A stretch of 64,000 bases of DNA from contig JBAMJV010002056.1 in the NCBI GenBank assembly GCA_037951105.1, positions 62,001 through 126,000 of the forward strand. The letters are read 5' to 3'. How positions within the stretch are numbered: the stretch's first letter is position 1; each line of letters starts with the position of its first letter. The stretch is from Echinarachnius parma. Its lineage: Eukaryota > Echinodermata > Echinoidea > Clypeasteroida > Echinarachniidae. Made by a program: the position numbers and the translations under genes. The notes below the pieces were generated by a model. It searched no databases. It worked only from the letters and a program-made list of their open reading frames with translations, and was not told the DNA's origin. Below, one piece after another: positions 11,624-22,109 of this stretch.

Positions 11624-12029
11624 AGGGTACCACCACCCAAAACTAATATTTGTATAATAGAAAGGTAACATCTTTAGTATTCCATTCCATCAACAAGTTC
11701 ACAAAAATATGTTTGCAGAAAAAAAAAAAATCATTGGAAACCGCATCACCATTTAAAGCATGCTTTTATGCGGTCTGAATTGTGTAGACTACCGCGGGTG
11801 CAGCAAGCGAATCGCTCGGAATTATATTGCCTACAAACGTACGCGTGAGTTGAATTGGCGCACTCGCAAACCAGGAACCAGGAAATAGTAGTGGTTCCGT
11901 AAGTGGTGGAAATTGATTGCTTTGTTTATGAATTACTCAACCCTTTGCAAAATGTTAGGTATCTATTTGATATCACAAAACAGTACCAAAACATGTAGTA
12001 ATGTGATGTTATTTGCCCGGTGGTCCCCT
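11624..12029 (-). mobile_element. TTAA MITE family B, copy 2, inside NL2
   Basis: TTAA flanks it (11620-11623, 12030-12033). Termini are AGGGTACCACCACCC and GGTGGTCCCCT. Its orientation is opposite to the copies at 6319 and 38058. NL2 protein similarity stops at the left end and resumes directly after the right end, which proves an insertion into the retrotransposon. The last plus-strand residues of the RT frame (KGTTTQN) come from the MITE, not the RT. Confidence 0.92.
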
Positions 12030-12347
12030 TTAATAGTTTACCCGAACATGTAAGATTATTGGATAATTTAATAGCTTTTGAAAATGAAATCGATAATATT
12101 TTTGCTTAGTTAAGCAAAAACCTGTTGTATGTTCGCCTGTTGATTTAAGTACAATTTCACTTTTATAATGTTTATTTTCAATTTACAATATATTGATAGC
12201 TACCGTTTAATTATATTATTTGTTTAGCTCTTTTATAGTTTATTGTTTTTGTGTAGTTGTAGTTTTGATTAGATAGTTGTAGTTTTGGTTAAATAGTTTT
12301 CGTTTTATTATATTGTTATTGTTTACATTATTTGTATTACTTTGTAT

Positions 12348-12400
12348 CACGGCCTCTCTGAAAAACAGCCTGTTTGGCTGATCGAGGGCTTTTCACCGTG
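12348..12400 (+). other. NL2 3'-UTR hairpin
   Basis: CACGG pairs with CCGTG, CCTC with GAGG, and CAGCC with GGCTG around a TGTTT loop. The hairpin sits a few bases upstream of the A-rich tandem tail. A comparable hairpin-then-tail layout is seen in NL3, NL5, NL6 and NL7. In L2-type elements such stem-loops are known to be recognised by the encoded RT. Confidence 0.75.
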
Positions 12401-12994
12401 TTTAAATAAAATAAAACAAACAAACAATCAAACCTAGTGAAAAAAACGAATATTGAGTTCATATTTTATCACCGAATACTGATGGTCTGCCATACATTTG
12501 TCACAGTAATTATCAACCGTTTGAGATATTCGCACCCGTGTATGTTTACAGACGTAGTACAGAATTCATTGAATTTACGCTCGCTGGGTTCAAAGTTCAA
12601 TCTCCGGAATGTTCCCACGCGTGCTGCAATGCGGATGTGTTTAGCTACGACTATCGTACTTTTTTTATCAAAACCGTTGATCAACGCTTTTGTAATAATG
12701 ATATTCAATGATAATTATCTTCATACCAAAGGGACATTTGACAAAATCTAACCCTATTTTATTATTCTCTTACCATAAGTTAAACAACACGGCAGAAGAG
12801 AAACGAGGAAGCTCCAAGTATTTTTCGTGGAGTTAGACACTTTACAGGCATCACTTTAATAATTTAAAAGAATACTTAAAAATGATTGAAAAGGAATAAT
12901 AGTAGACGTAGCTCAATAGTCAAGCCGATGTTGAGTGTCGAGTCGAGTCGTGTCATAACAGCGATGAGTTGGTGTATTTTAGAGTGAATTACTA

Positions 12995-13351
12995 GTGAAA
13001 TATTCCTATCTAAGCCATGCAACGTGTAATCATCTTTGTTCACACACTATTTATGAGCGTATACTACCCTTTTTTCTCACTTTATCTTTAGGAAGGGACA
13101 AGATTGCTATTGTCGTCCATTCTCACCCAACCATTACACCTGAAACAAAGGAACTGCAGATGATGCTGTTTAAAGTCCATCAACCAACATCGTTCGCATG
13201 TGCAGCTTATATTGTGATTTTGCCTCAGCTTGACCGTGTACATGTCGGCGATGTCAAGGAATTGTCATCTTTTCTCCAGGAGGCTGTAACCAAAACTCCG
13301 AATGTTCCTGTGGAAAAAAACAACCAAATCAGCGCACGTGAGCAAAAATAA
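12995..13351 (+). CDS. Possible 3' exon of an unidentified gene
   Basis: An open frame runs to a TAA at 13349-13351. The better-composed part starts after a pyrimidine-rich stretch ending in TTTAG (about 13092), which resembles a splice acceptor. From there about 85 residues have balanced composition (VVHSHPTITPETKELQ, then SFACAAYIVILPQLDRVHVG and a polar, Lys-rich C-terminus). I do not recognise the family. It lies just outside the family A MITE and is not part of any repeat seen here. The upstream Met may be fortuitous. It may equally be chance or a pseudogene exon. Confidence 0.25.
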   Translation: MKYSYLSHATCNHLCSHTIYERILPFFLTLSLGRDKIAIVVHSHPTITPETKELQMMLFKVHQPTSFACAAYIVILPQLDRVHVGDVKELSSFLQEAVTKTPNVPVEKNNQISAREQK

Positions 13352-14930
13352 AACAAGCAGTGAGTTTTTAGTTTTCCACTGTGAACAGAACCATTCCAGG
13401 ATTGTGATGTTTTATATTTTGTTTACATGATTCTTTTTTTGTTCACTGATTCACCGTAAGTATTGGTAATTAGCTATAGGTTTTCCCGCTCAATCTTGCA
13501 CTGTTTTAATCGAATTAATTTAGGGTCATTCGAATTTGCGCGTTGCCGCGTAATCGTTGGTATCGGTCTTCCAAATTCCGAATAAGTGCATGCGAATGCA
13601 TGCATACGCACACGCTTTCGTGAATAGACACTGCAGTCTGCAGCTTCTCAACTTGTTTGGCTTAAAATAATAAAATACATACGCATACAATATTAACTAT
13701 GAAAACAATTTAAATGTGGTCAGCCCCCCCCCCCCCCGCCACCCCCAACCCCCTACACTTTCAAAACCTTTCCGCGGCCCCTGATACACATTATGCACTG
13801 TCTAGATGTGCGTAGCACACATCGAACAAAACTGTCAGTGCGAAGACCGTAGTAGTATTATTTTGTTTTACAAAAGGTGCTCAACCACTAAATTGTTTAT
13901 TTTGTTGGATTATTTGAAACAGGCTTGCCACAATTATAGGTTTTTTCCGGACAAATGGGCCCAAATAGCATGCATATTCAATTATGTCATTCAAGTTGGA
14001 GTGATTTTTGTAAAACTGCTGTTTACATTGTACACTTTTAAAATCCAGAACATTCATCTTAATTAATTCATCTTCGTCAAATTGCATTCAGTTTACAACG
14101 ACAATGCATTCAAATTTGTCAGAATGTCAAACAAATTGGTGTCACAGTAAAGCGTCAGTATATACCTTTCAAACGGTGCATTATGTGTAGTGATTTTGCA
14201 ATTGGGGCGATTGCAGTAGCCCAGAGAATAGGGGGAGGCAGGAAGTGAAATGCTCTACATTGGCTCAATGCATTTACATGTACTTTGCGAGTGCATGACT
14301 GTGCTGACCAGTTTTTTAAAAGTTCTCTTTCTATTAAATATTGCCGACCTTTCCATTTATTAAAATCATTGAACTCGGTACCATTTTTATGGAAATTAGC
14401 GCGTCCTTACGATGGCATATGAATCGTCAGGATAAGGGAAATGGGTTGTGCGCAGCGAACCGGAATATGGAGACGGGTTGAGTGTGAAATCAGACAAAAA
14501 TATGATTTGACAACAAATCAGAGCGTTGGATCCTTTTTCGAGCTTTTGTGATATTTTTTTGTTTGCATTTCAAATAAAATATTCATGATTTAAATTGATA
14601 TCAACGGAAGCACAACAACTCTTCTGTATGAATGTGAAATTAATAATGATTTTAGCAAAGGGCGGCTGCAGGGAAATGAATGTGGGTGAGCCTGAAAAGT
14701 GACGCATTTCAAAACGCTCTGATTTGGTGTCGGTATCTTTTACCATAGTTGGCCATGAATGAGACGAATTCAGTTGAAAACGCATGAATAGTGACACAGC
14801 TGTGCTTTGAAATCAGAGCGTTTCAAAACGGGGAACTGTTGAGGCTCCTCAAACGGAAATGCCAACAAGGAGCCTTCGCCGTCCATAATGAAGACACTAT
14901 GGAGTCGACGCCTTCCGCCAAACTGTTCAA
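13352..14930. other. Intergenic stretch with small inverted motifs
   Basis: No gene is recognised. A 14-C run lies at 13724-13737. AATCAGAGCGTT occurs at about 14517 and 14807 and inverted (AACGCTCTGATTTG) at about 14713, suggesting a small decayed inverted-repeat element. Short overlapping ORFs on both strands have no recognisable motif. Confidence 0.4.
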
Positions 14931-15055
14931 CTGTAAAAAATATACCAAACAATGATCGGGCAGACGCCGCGGTCAATCGAGCGGGCGATGGCCGGACTCC
15001 GACCAATTTTAAACTCGCCGACCGGTGACCGATAGATCTCCCAGCGGTGACACGA

Positions 15056-15640
15056 CATATGCTCCGCCGACATATGCTCCGCCGACAATTGCTCCGAAAT
15101 ATGCGACATATGCTCCGCGACAAATGCTCCGCGGCAAATGCTCCGCCGACATATGCTCCGCCGACAATTGCTCCGCCGACAATTGCTCCGCCGACAATTA
15201 CTCCGCCGACAAATGCTCCGCCGACAAATGCTCCGCCGACAATTGCTCCGCCGACAATTGCTCCGCCGACAATTGCTCCGCCGACAGATGCTCCGAAGAT
15301 GCGACAATTGCTCCGCGACAAATGCTCCGCGATATTTGCTCCGCCGACAAATGCTCCACCGACAAATGCTCCGCCGACAAATGCTCCTCCGACATTTGCT
15401 CCGCCGACATTTGCTCCGCCGACAATTGCTCCGCCGACAATTGCTCCGAAGATGCGACAATTGCTCCGCGACAAATGCTCCTCCGACATTTGCTCCGCCG
15501 ACATTTGCTCCGCCGACAATTGCTCCGCCGACATTTGCTCCGCCGACAATTGCTCCGAAGATGCGACGATTGCTCCGAAGACGCGAAAATTGCTCCGCCG
15601 ACAATTGCTCCACCGACAATTGCTCCGCCGACAATTCAGT
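15056..15640 (+). repeat. 15-bp minisatellite with CANNTG core, copy 1
   Basis: About 38-40 units of GCTCCGCCGA + CAnnT follow one another, mostly 15 bp. The variable part makes CAATTG, CAAATG, CATTTG, CATATG or CAGATG across the unit junction. Longer units containing GAAGATGCGACAATT break the array into blocks. Because 15 is a multiple of three, three plus-strand and several minus-strand frames stay open for up to about 300 residues; they are repeat artefacts. The order of variants matches the inverted copy at 18717-19262. Confidence 0.92.
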
Positions 15641-15954
15641 TTAAGAGGTTCGTAACTGTAAAACAAAATGAAGAGGTTCAATTATTCCGAAGTTTCGTTA
15701 TATTAGTCCGAAAATAAAATAGGGTCGTCAATACGAAAATGAAATCTGGTTTGTTACTAAAATTTGTGGTTGATTTCTGGTAAAGAGAAACTCAACTATC
15801 CCTTTAAGCATACCTCTCCCCCTTCCCCTCCCTTGGCAAGACCAATTCAACATTTCAGTTTATTTCATTTTTTTAATTGGCACTATAGCATTATAAAATA
15901 GCAGAATTTATTTTGAAGTGTTTGCAATAACCAACCTTCGGAATGACTAACCTA

Positions 15955-16345
15955 AAGGTCCTTTCCGATTGAGCGGCGAACGTTGGCGAACGTTTACGAA
16001 TATAGCGAAATCGTGGGATTTCGCCAAGATTCGTTAACCGTTGCAAAAGTTTGTTAAAGGTTGCAAGAAAATTCACAAACCGTCGCAAACGGTTTTTCTT
16101 GTCGCAAAGAAAGTTTCAACATGTTACAAATTTCTTTACGAACGTATTTTTCACAAACTGTTGCAAAACAGTCCCAAGCCTCTGCAAACGGTTTTAAGAC
16201 ATGTCGCTAACGTTCTAACCAAATGACTATATGATTCATTTATAAGCAACCCATTGAATGGCGAATGCTTAAGGTCTTATCCCACTGAGCGGCGAACGTT
16301 TGCGAACGTTTGCGAATTTTGCAAATTAGCGATTTCGCCATGGAT
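15955..16345. repeat. GCGAACGTTTGCGAA-type degenerate repeat
   Basis: Two related segments start with 'GAGCGGCGAACGTT' (about 15972 and 16287). They are rich in GCGAACGTT, GCAAACGGTT and AAGATTCG words and their complements. A related, inverted segment lies at 17225-17345. The pair of foldbacks at 16364-17097 sits between these parts, so the repeat was probably split by them. Confidence 0.55.
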
Positions 16346-16363
16346 CATGCGCGTCGATACTAA

Positions 16364-16737
16364 AGGAGTGGTCACACTGAGCACGAATCCCCACGACTAG
16401 ACCCGCGAATGCAGTACGCATTGGTACAAATCTATGGCAAGCCATTTTAACATTTATTCCTATTTCTTGATATCAATAATTGAATTATTGATATCGGTTT
16501 ATTTCTTGATATCAAGTATTACCAATACAGAAAAGTATTTCTTGATATCAATGCATTCTTGATATCAATAATTCGATTTCTTGAGTTAAAGATTTCGATT
16601 TCTTGATATCAAGAATTGAATTCTTGATATCAAGAAATAGGAATAAATGTTAAAAACGGTTTGCCATAGATTTGTACCAATTCGTACTGCATTCGTGGGT
16701 GTAGTCGTGGGGATTCGTGTCCTATGTGACCACTACT
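16364..16737. mobile_element. Long-TIR foldback MITE 1 with GATATC repeats
   Basis: Arms of about 110-120 bp begin AGGAGTGGTCACACTG and return as the complement, ending CACTACT. The loop region holds repeated TTCTTGATATCAA words. TAA flanks it on both sides (16361-16363, 16738-16740), a 3-bp target duplication as made by PIF/Harbinger elements. No ORF of note. Confidence 0.82.
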
Positions 16738-16740
16738 TAA

Positions 16741-17097
16741 AGTAGTGGTCACACTGGACACGAATCCCCACGACTAGACCCGCGAATACAGTACGCATTG
16801 GTATAAATCTATGGCAAGCCGTTTTCAACATTTATTCCTATTTCTTGATATCAATAATTGAATTATTGATATTAGTTTATTTCTTGATATCAATTATTAC
16901 CAATACAGAAAATTATTTCTTGATATCAATAATGCATTTCTTGATATCAAGAGTTCAATTTCTTGATATCAAGAATTGAATGCTTGATATCAAGAAATAG
17001 GAATAAATGTTTAAAATGGCTTGCCATATATTTGTACCAATGCGTACTGCATTCGCGGGTCTAGTCGTAGGGATTCGTGTTCAGTGTGACCACTCCT
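16741..17097. mobile_element. Long-TIR foldback MITE 2, head-to-tail neighbour
   Basis: This element is homologous to 16364-16737 along its whole length. It begins AGTAGTGGTCACACTG and ends CAGTGTGACCACTCCT. It shares the TAA at 16738-16740 with its neighbour and is followed by TAC. The interior again holds several TTCTTGATATCAA words. The two copies look like insertion of one element beside the other at the duplicated target. Confidence 0.82.
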
Positions 17098-17349
17098 TAC
17101 GTAAAACCCATTCATTAGAGGAAATGAATGAATGGTCCACCCCCCCCCCCCCCCCTCCCTCATTGATCAATGGGTATCAATTACGGATCGACGCCCAGCC
17201 ATGGATCGTACATCTATGATTTGGCCAAGATTCGAACATGTTCAAAATTTCTTTGCGACAAGGACAAACTGTTTGCGATGGTTTGCGAAATTTCTAGCAA
17301 CGTTCAAGGAACTTTTGCAACGGTTAACGAATCTTGGCTAAACCATAGC

Positions 17350-18716
17350 TTGTGATGTGCAGTGCCCTCTCTACAAAAAGTAAACTACCCCTTTAAGCAT
17401 TAAGTGAATTTCGCAATTGCGTAAGGGGTCCATGATTGATGCAGTTTATAACAACGTCCAACAAGTTAATGCCCCTGCCAGTCACTTACTCCGTGTAATA
17501 TGCACACTCATCATCAGTATGCATGTATTTAAGGATAATCATCATCATTACAAGAGTTTGTTTGATGTGTAATAAGTGATAGATAGAAAAAATTAATTTC
17601 TACTGAAAGTGAATAAATAGGCAGATATAAATAAGAAACTACATTTGCTTTAAATTTTTATTCGTCAAGATCAGAAAAAAAACATTACAGAATCAAGACG
17701 GTAACTTTGAGTATAATAACTCAGCAACTAATTGCTAAATTTCAACGAACTTCAAAATTATGAGATTAACCGTTAAAGGCAATTGTCATATGAAACACTG
17801 CGGGTAGGCGAAGCTCTATGGTACTTGTAATATTGTTCACACGATTTGTTCGCACTTCATGTTATCAAAAACACTATATTCATTTTGTTTTACAGTTAAA
17901 CCTGCTAATGCGACCACCTGTTTATAGTGAACACCTGCTGCCCCGTGAAAAATCACGTCTTAATCGACCTGCGTAATGCGACTAATACCACCCTACATTT
18001 AAAATCACTTTGTCGCGTTTTCGCATTTTTAAATTCAAAATCAAAATCAATAACACTTTATCTATCTAACAACGGGGAAGGGAAACGGTTAAAATATCCA
18101 ACAAACAGCTAAGAGGAGATGATTGATATTGTTTAAGCATTCCCTTTTAAACCACTCTTGTAATGATTTTGACGCTTAAAATCAAACAACACAAACACAA
18201 AACAAACTTTGCTATACTTTTGCTGCAATCTCTACATAATAATAATACAACGCTCTCAAAGAACCAGCAAGTCTGGCACTTCATTTTGTTTAGAGGATTA
18301 AAAGACTTCAATTAAATATATATTATAGTATAAAACTGCTCAAGGTTAGACATTTCAATGATTGTTCACATCATAACTATTATCTAAATAGAGTAAGACA
18401 CATTCCCACAACATTTCCATCTATGTTATCATAAGAGCAGCACATGGAGCGACCATACCATCACAGTCATTACAATCGGATGTTTTCAACTTCCCCAAAT
18501 TGCATATGAATTTAAAATACTTGTCTTGATTTAGGAATACTGGAGCGGTATTTTTAAGCACAAACCAGAAAAGGGGGAATATTAGCCCCATATTAGCTAT
18601 GGCAATAATGAGATTATCACACTTTCCAATACAAGACAAGTTTGTGCACTTAAATAGTATTAATTTGTTAGTTTTAAACTGAAAGAATGTCATTGTTATT
18701 CAGGGACCGTGCAAAG
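17350..18716. other. Intergenic stretch, few features
   Basis: No gene is recognised. A solitary family C-like terminus (CTACCCCTTTAAG) lies at about 17387. A mariner-type terminus (ACAGTTAAACCTGC) lies at about 17893. The rest is AT-rich single-copy-looking DNA. Confidence 0.4.
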
Positions 18717-19262
18717 CATTTGTCGCGGAGCAATTGTCGACGGAGCAAATGTCGGCGGAGCAAATGTCGGCGGAGCATTTGTCGCGGAGCAATTGTCGCA
18801 TCTTCGGAGCATCTGTCGGCGGAGCAATTGTCGGCGGAGCAATTGTCGCGGAGCAATTGTCGCATCTTCGGAGCAATTGTCGGCGGAGCAATTGTCGGCG
18901 GAGCAAATGTCGGCGGAGCAAATGTCGGAGGAGCATTTGTCGGCGGAGCATTTGTCGGTGGAGCATTTGTCGACGGAGCAAATATCGCGGAGCATTTGTC
19001 GCGGAGCAATTGTCGCATCTTCGGAGCATCTGTCGGCGGAGCAATTGTCGGTGGAGCAATTGTCGGCGGAGCATTTGTCGGCGGAGCATTTGTCGGCGGA
19101 GTAATTGTCGGCGGAGCAATTGTCGGCGGAGTAATTGTCGGCGGAGTAATTGTCGGCGGAGCATATGTCGGCGGAGCATTTGCCGCGGAGCATTTGTCGC
19201 GGAGCTTTTGTCGCATATTTCGGAGCAATTGTCGGCGGAGCATATGTCGGCGGAGCATATGT
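18717..19262 (-). repeat. 15-bp minisatellite with CANNTG core, copy 2 (inverted)
   Basis: Reverse complement of the array at 15056-15640. Reading from 19262 downward, the cores run TA, TA, AT, then the irregular AAATATGCGAC unit, AA, AA, TA, AT, and so on, in the same order as copy 1 with a few substitutions and unit losses. Plus- and minus-strand ORFs here are repeat artefacts. The two arrays are therefore copies of one element, about 3.1 kb apart. Confidence 0.9.
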
Positions 19263-19351
19263 CATGGTCATAGGTCAGTGCCCGGGCGGCGACCGCCCGG
19301 GCATCCGGCGTATTTTAGGCGGCGAGTTAAAAATAAGCAGGTGCCGTCTCC

Positions 19352-19772
19352 ACAGCCTTTGACCTTTGATCCTTGATTGTTTGACCTAAATCGACGGCGA
19401 CCGCTCTATTTTTTCGGCGACCTCCCTGACGCCGAGCGTATTTTGGGCGGCAAGTGAAAAGTTAGCAGACGCCGCCCAAATGTTAACTCTGCACTAAAAT
19501 TTCAGCGACGACCGAGCGATGCCTAAAATCCAGCGGCCGTCGGTCGGTACCCGGGCAAAAATTGTCTAAAAATTCGCCACCCGGCCGCCGAGCAGCTTAC
19601 CGCTGAAGTTTTAGTGCGGAGTTAAAAATTGGGCGCTAATTGGGCGCTAATCTGCTAACTTTTCAGTCGCCGCCGAAAATATGCTCGGTGCCCGGGCGGT
19701 CGCCGACAAAATCGAGCGGTCGCCGTCGAGCGATTTAGGTCAAACAACGAAGGGTCAAAGGTCAAAGGCTGC
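19352..19772. mobile_element. GC-rich foldback with about 200-bp arms
   Basis: The left arm (from about 19352, CAGCCTTTGACCTTTGA) and the right arm (to about 19772, GGTCAAAGGTCAAAGGCTG) are imperfect inverted copies. Both include GCCGCCCGGG-type blocks and 'AAGTTAGCAG'. A compact palindrome GCCCGGGCGG/CCGCCCGGGC (19280-19302) precedes it. It lies directly beside the minisatellite and may be part of the same composite element. Confidence 0.75.
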
Positions 19773-20145
19773 CGAGCGGTCGCCGAGCTGCAGGCTACAA
19801 ATCGGTCGGTCACCCCTCTGAGTTGTTACCATAACCTAATGTTTAAAAACTGTGCCCAGTATCGTTGCAACCGCACGGTTTTAAAATTTGCGTGCCGGTC
19901 GTCGCAGTTATTTCATCACATTGCATTCTGCGTAGATTACCTAGTACGCTCGAATCGCCGACAGCTTTTTGTGTATAATCTCAATGGACTCTTTATTTCC
20001 TGGCATGACAACCACAGCTAAATGAAAATATGTATACATGGATATGAATATTTTAAAGAATAGATTTTAATGAAAGTAGTTTGTATAACTTTTGGTTGTG
20101 AATTGTAGACTGACAATGATGCGCATAGAATCAACCGTATTAATA

Positions 20146-20751
20146 GTCCATGAGCCGAGGTCGAAATACGAGGTCGAAATACAACATCATACTAGTTTCC
20201 ATAGCAGCGGCTTATCAATTTAGCCTTAAATGGTGTATATGGATTCCTGGACCTCATGCCTTCCGAGGAAATCTCATTCAGCCATAAACACCGCAGGAGT
20301 AATGAGTAATGTGAGTTTCCATGAATTACATACCAATATTAATGCAATTAGAAGTTAGGATTATGTCACTGACCTGGAGTTGACCCCTAATTACCTCTAA
20401 TGACCTTAGCAATAATGTTTTGTACTTGATATTCTAGAATCTGATAGCTGGTATCACATTCGTTGGTCCCTGAAAAAATAAAAAAAACCTAGGGCTACTG
20501 GATGTCAAAATGTTTTATTTTCTTTCGGGACATTTCGTTTTTCAGTGGAATCCACCGTTTCTGTGGGGTGTATTTGACCATGTATCACAAAAACGGCGTT
20601 GCCATGGTAACGTGCAACTTTTTGGGGTCGAAAATTCCAGTTTCGGATAGTTGAGATTTGTACCTTTACAATGATACCAACAATAATTGGTCGTCCGAGG
20701 GGTGCAGCCAACTCCATTTTTAAGCCACTTTTCAGGTTTTGGCTCATGGAC
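20146..20751. mobile_element. MITE with TIR GTCCATGAGCC
   Basis: GTCCATGAGCC at the left and GGCTCATGGAC at the right are perfect inverted repeats flanked by TA. The inverted match extends outward as ATA/TAT. The ~606-bp interior has no convincing ORF. The TA flank suggests a mariner-type target, but only one copy is present in the window. Confidence 0.65.
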
Positions 20752-21373
20752 TATAAAGGTAAAGACCAGTTTTGGAAACGCCCCCCTCTCAAAAAAATGA
20801 AATGGAAGCTCGTATTACCAATAATGTGAAAGAATATTAATATACTAATATAGGATCATCCAAATTTTGCCAAGAAACCGCCTACTAATTGATATATTTG
20901 CAAAATTATATATCTATTCCGATGAGATAGATATGTCGCCCGTACGCTATGTGTATTACGACCAGAGATTTGCTTCTGATATTTCTGTATTAAACAATGC
21001 TTATCGTCGGATTTTACCACACAAGCCCTATTTCAATACATATTCAACAATAATGATCAATATACCGAAAACAAAAAGTAACTTCACCCCTAAGCAATTG
21101 CCCATAATTTCATAACCAAGAATCGTTTCAAGATTTCGTCTTGCCAATATATCCATATGGTAGTTAGGAAAACAATGTGTAAAAATAAGAGCTAACCATT
21201 AATCCATGGACGAGTGAGCACACATTACAGAAAAAATTGTCATAATTATTTAAAAATTCGCAAAAGTATTATCATCATTACAAATTATTGTGAGTTGGAA
21301 AATTTAAAAATACACTGTTTTACAATTGCAATCAATGCATTTTACCACATGTGCCATCAAAAAATCAAAATTA

Positions 21374-21575
21374 AAGTGATGCAGGTAAAGTGTTAGATAT
21401 TGCACAAAATGACATTTGAGACTTCAATCCTATATCAATATCATTGTAAAATACAATTGAAAGATTTGTGAAAGTTTGAAAGAAAACGAAACCGTTTACC
21501 TCGTGAAAAAAGGGAATATTGATTTCATATTTTATCACCGAAAACTGATGGCCTACCGTAAATTTGTCAGAGGAA
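21374..21575 (+). mobile_element. TTAA MITE family A, left half
   Basis: After TTAA (21370-21373) the sequence follows the family A left terminus AGTGATGCAGGTAAAGTGT and about 200 bp of its interior, then diverges at about 21575 into unrelated GC-rich sequence. The right end is missing. It may be a deleted copy or a related element with a different inside. Confidence 0.7.
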
Positions 21576-21853
21576 TGATGGTCCGGCCGTTGATATGCGC
21601 ACCGTACCCGTACATGTACACATCGGCTCAGCTCAACAGTCGTGGGTATATCGACTCGTTGCGCTGCCCTGTCTATATCGGTGAGGTTCAGCCCGTGATC
21701 GCGTGGTCCGTTGCGCGACGGCGCGGCAGACTGGGCGTGAACGTGAAAGCTACAGCTTCCAAATAAAAGCAACTCCACGTACGCATATTCTGAAATTCCA
21801 TTGTCCTCTTTCAAATGTTCTTCTATAAATACTCACTCTCCCTCTCTCATATA

Positions 21854-22107
21854 CCCAGCTAGCCACCTGACGTTGGGCCGATGTCGGAATTTGGTTGCCG
21901 GATGTCGGCATATCGCCGTTGGCTCGAGGTTAAAATGTCCGCCAGCCCAACATCGTCACGACGTCATTTTTGTGATATATTGGCATAAGGTCATTTTCCG
22001 ACAATGGCCCAACATCATGTCATGATTTTAACCTCGAGCCAACGGCGATATGCCGACATCCGGCAACCAAATTCCGACATCGGCCCAACGTCAGGTGGCT
22101 AGCTGGG
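21854..22107. mobile_element. Perfect palindromic element, ACCCAGCTA ends
   Basis: Including flanking TA, the arms 21852-21936 and 22025-22109 are perfect inverted copies over 85 bases. They start TACCCAGCTAGCC and end GGCTAGCTGGGTA. The spacer is about 88 bp. TA duplication is likely. The start ACCCAGCTA is shared with the AT-rich element beginning at 59155. No coding capacity. Confidence 0.92.
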
Positions 22108-22109
22108 TA

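Larger units (their letters stand above)
9194..12431 (+). mobile_element. NL2: 5'-truncated non-LTR retrotransposon (L2/CR1 group)
   Basis: The element starts inside the endonuclease domain and runs through RT to a 3' hairpin (12348-12400) and an A-rich tail of AAATA and CAAA repeats. ACCT flanks it on both sides (9190-9193, 12432-12435), a short target duplication. The uninterrupted family A MITE at 48362 shows the empty site. NL2 is itself interrupted at 11624-12029 by a family B MITE. Several frameshifts and stops make it non-functional. Confidence 0.88.
9066..12855 (+). mobile_element. TTAA MITE family A, split by NL2
   Basis: TTAA (9062-9065) precedes the left terminus AGTGATACCCGTAAAGTGTC, and the right terminus GACACTTTACAGGCATCACT is followed by TTAA (12856-12859). 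The left piece (9066-9193) and right piece (12436-12855) join to match the uninterrupted family A copy at 48362-48884. The 3.24 kb between them is retrotransposon NL2 plus one duplicated ACCT. The MITE itself has no coding capacity. Confidence 0.9.

Noticed and set aside
15056..15640. CRISPR-like array
   Set aside because: Units are only 15 bp with no unique spacers and no cas genes, and the context is an animal genome.
14770..15717. Long ORFs on both strands (up to 303 residues), with APPTI, SADNC, LRRQL or GGAIV repeats
   Set aside because: They come from a 15-bp tandem repeat whose unit is a multiple of three; frames stay open on both strands at once, and the sequence has no protein-like variation.
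18674..19376. Similar long ORFs in the second minisatellite
   Set aside because: Same repeat artefact in inverted copy; ends lie in flanking DNA with no shared protein sequence.
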